The notes under the pieces were generated by a model. It did not search any database, was not told the origin of the DNA, and saw only the letters and a program-made list of their open reading frames with translations. Source: Agarophyton chilense (lineage: Eukaryota > Rhodophyta > Florideophyceae > Gracilariales > Gracilariaceae). From it: 64,000 nucleotides of DNA. Every line of letters starts with the position of its first letter. Position 1 is the stretch's first letter. The position numbers were made by a program, and so were the translations under genes. Shown piece by piece: positions 63,111 to 64,000 of this stretch. Location of the stretch: assembly GCA_030374765.1 (NCBI GenBank), contig JARGXX010000115.1:744001-808000 (forward strand), read 5' to 3'.

Positions 63111-64000
63111 ATGGGGCAACCTCAGAAGACGTAGATCCGCTGCCTTTCAAGCTGACTCTGGCGGAGGTTGTGCTTTGTGCAGCTGTACACAGTGAAAAGA
63201 GAGATCCTTTTATTCAAGAAGTACTCACACTACCACCGCACTACAAAAATGCACTGGCTACTTCCATTTTCCGCATGACCGTCGAAAAGCCAAAGGAAAC
63301 GCGCGTGCTAGTTCAGATCCTTGTCAACGACGAGAACCTCCACCTCACCAACCTTTCACCTTCCACAAAACCTACCTTCACAGAAAAGTCACATAGTTCT
63401 CTTTCTACCCCACGAGGCATTCTGCTGGAAGACTTCAAGGCACTCGCTGCAGAGCGAGACAACTTCAGGAGAAAGCTTGCCGCTTGTAAATTCGGGAAGA
63501 ACAAGGCAGTGGAGCTATCCCAGGGCATTGAAAATCGACCCGGAAGAGGCTTCAGACAAGATTCGCTTGCTGGAGACGAAGCACAAAGAAAGTGCCACAG
63601 GATTGTTGAACAAGTCAAATTCACTCATCGAAGCCACGACTGCACCGCGCTGAGCTCACGTTGCTGTCGATGAAGTCGACATTTGGCCCCCAAAGGCCGC
63701 TTCTGCCGAAGAGTTGGAAGCAAGCCTCAAAGGAGCCAGCAAGAGGCTTGAAGAGGGCTCTGACATGCGGAGGGCGACTAAAGACCTCTAAGCACAACTA
63801 TATGCGTTCAGGGAGACAGAAGAAAGACTGTCCAAGCACACCGATTACCTCGAATCGCAGCTTACGTACAGCAACACCCGCAGTACCCAGTTTGAAAAGT
63901 TGGCTGAAAACCTCACAGCTAAGATGGAGAAGAAGAACGGTGAGATCAAAACTCTAAAGAGTGAAAACTGGACGTTGAAGACAAGTATGGAGGCTGCCAA
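63111..64000 (+). pseudogene. Hook-domain coiled-coil protein, partial, probably broken
   Basis: After the acceptor-like AG at 63110 the frame reads LPFKLTLAEVVLCAAVHSEK and RDPFIQEVLTLPPHYKNALA, which resembles the last helices of the Hook/CCDC88 N-terminal domain (LGCAVNCEKKQEYIQ-x-MTL). Then come LLEDFKALAAERDNFRRKLA and, in shifted frames, IDPEEASDKIRLLETKHKES and SAEELEASLKGASKRLEEGS, then TEERLSKHTDYLESQLTYSN and FEKLAENLTAKMEKKNGEIK, a long coiled coil running off the window. Hook proteins link dynein to cargo in animals and fungi. An in-frame TAA stands at about 63789-63791 and frame changes occur near 63490 and 63655, so it is either decayed or carries introns I cannot place. Confidence 0.5.

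Noticed and set aside
1-64000. CRISPR arrays, bacterial operons or plasmid features.
   Set aside because: The repeats seen are LTRs, a 20-bp tandem array and a 165-bp pair; none has the regular short repeat and unique spacer pattern. Gene structure is eukaryotic.

Overview
This is nuclear DNA of a eukaryote, dominated by old and young mobile elements with one intact host gene among them. The mix of chromodomain Ty3/gypsy, Ty1/copia and tyrosine-recombinase retroelements, PIF/Harbinger and Tc1/mariner debris, and a single-exon secreted animal-type haem peroxidase would fit a compact-gene, repeat-rich red seaweed such as a florideophyte (Chondrus type). That assignment is inference: no rRNA, organelle or diagnostic gene is present to prove it.

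Layout. 1-3776: 3' part of an old Ty3/gypsy copy ending in an LTR. 3777-8720: AT-rich DNA with a decayed DDE transposase and a faint LTR remnant. 8723-14500: 5' part of a second gypsy lineage (minus strand), whose LTR is followed about 110 bp later by a Tc1/mariner transposase tail. 15142-17776: decayed Ty1/copia copy with short LTRs. 18790-19880: fragment with RNase H then tyrosine recombinase, the DIRS order. 20088-23863: gypsy copy related to the first, with LTRs about 85% alike. 23864-28906: mostly non-coding, with LTR-like pieces and a PIF/Harbinger remnant.

28907-30616: haem peroxidase gene, intact, with a TATA-like box. 31637-32620: a 20-bp tandem repeat and a broken RAD50 C-terminal fragment. 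33028-37638: a young, almost whole Ty1/copia element inserted into a decayed GCR1_C-like reading frame. 38391-40605: sparse DNA ending in what looks like a promoter and a spliced leader. 40606-51810: a young 11.2-kb chromovirus with perfect target duplication, related to the 8.7-14.5 kb copy, carrying a 591-codon antisense ORF between integrase and 3' LTR. 51816-56215: remains of host genes on the minus strand, including a PDS5 N-terminal segment next to acidic low-complexity frames. 57109-60434: tyrosine-recombinase element with a gag-like ORF and a duplicated 165-bp sequence. 60453-64000: Ser/Pro-rich and Hook-like coiled-coil host sequence, both apparently broken.

The retroelements do not form a pathway with the host genes. 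The main biological stories are nested insertion, the reuse of one primer-binding motif by two elements, the antisense ORF of the chromovirus, and the many fragments of DNA-repair and cohesion genes (RAD50, PDS5) stranded between transposons. Introns are not obvious in the peroxidase but candidate short GT-AG introns occur elsewhere.
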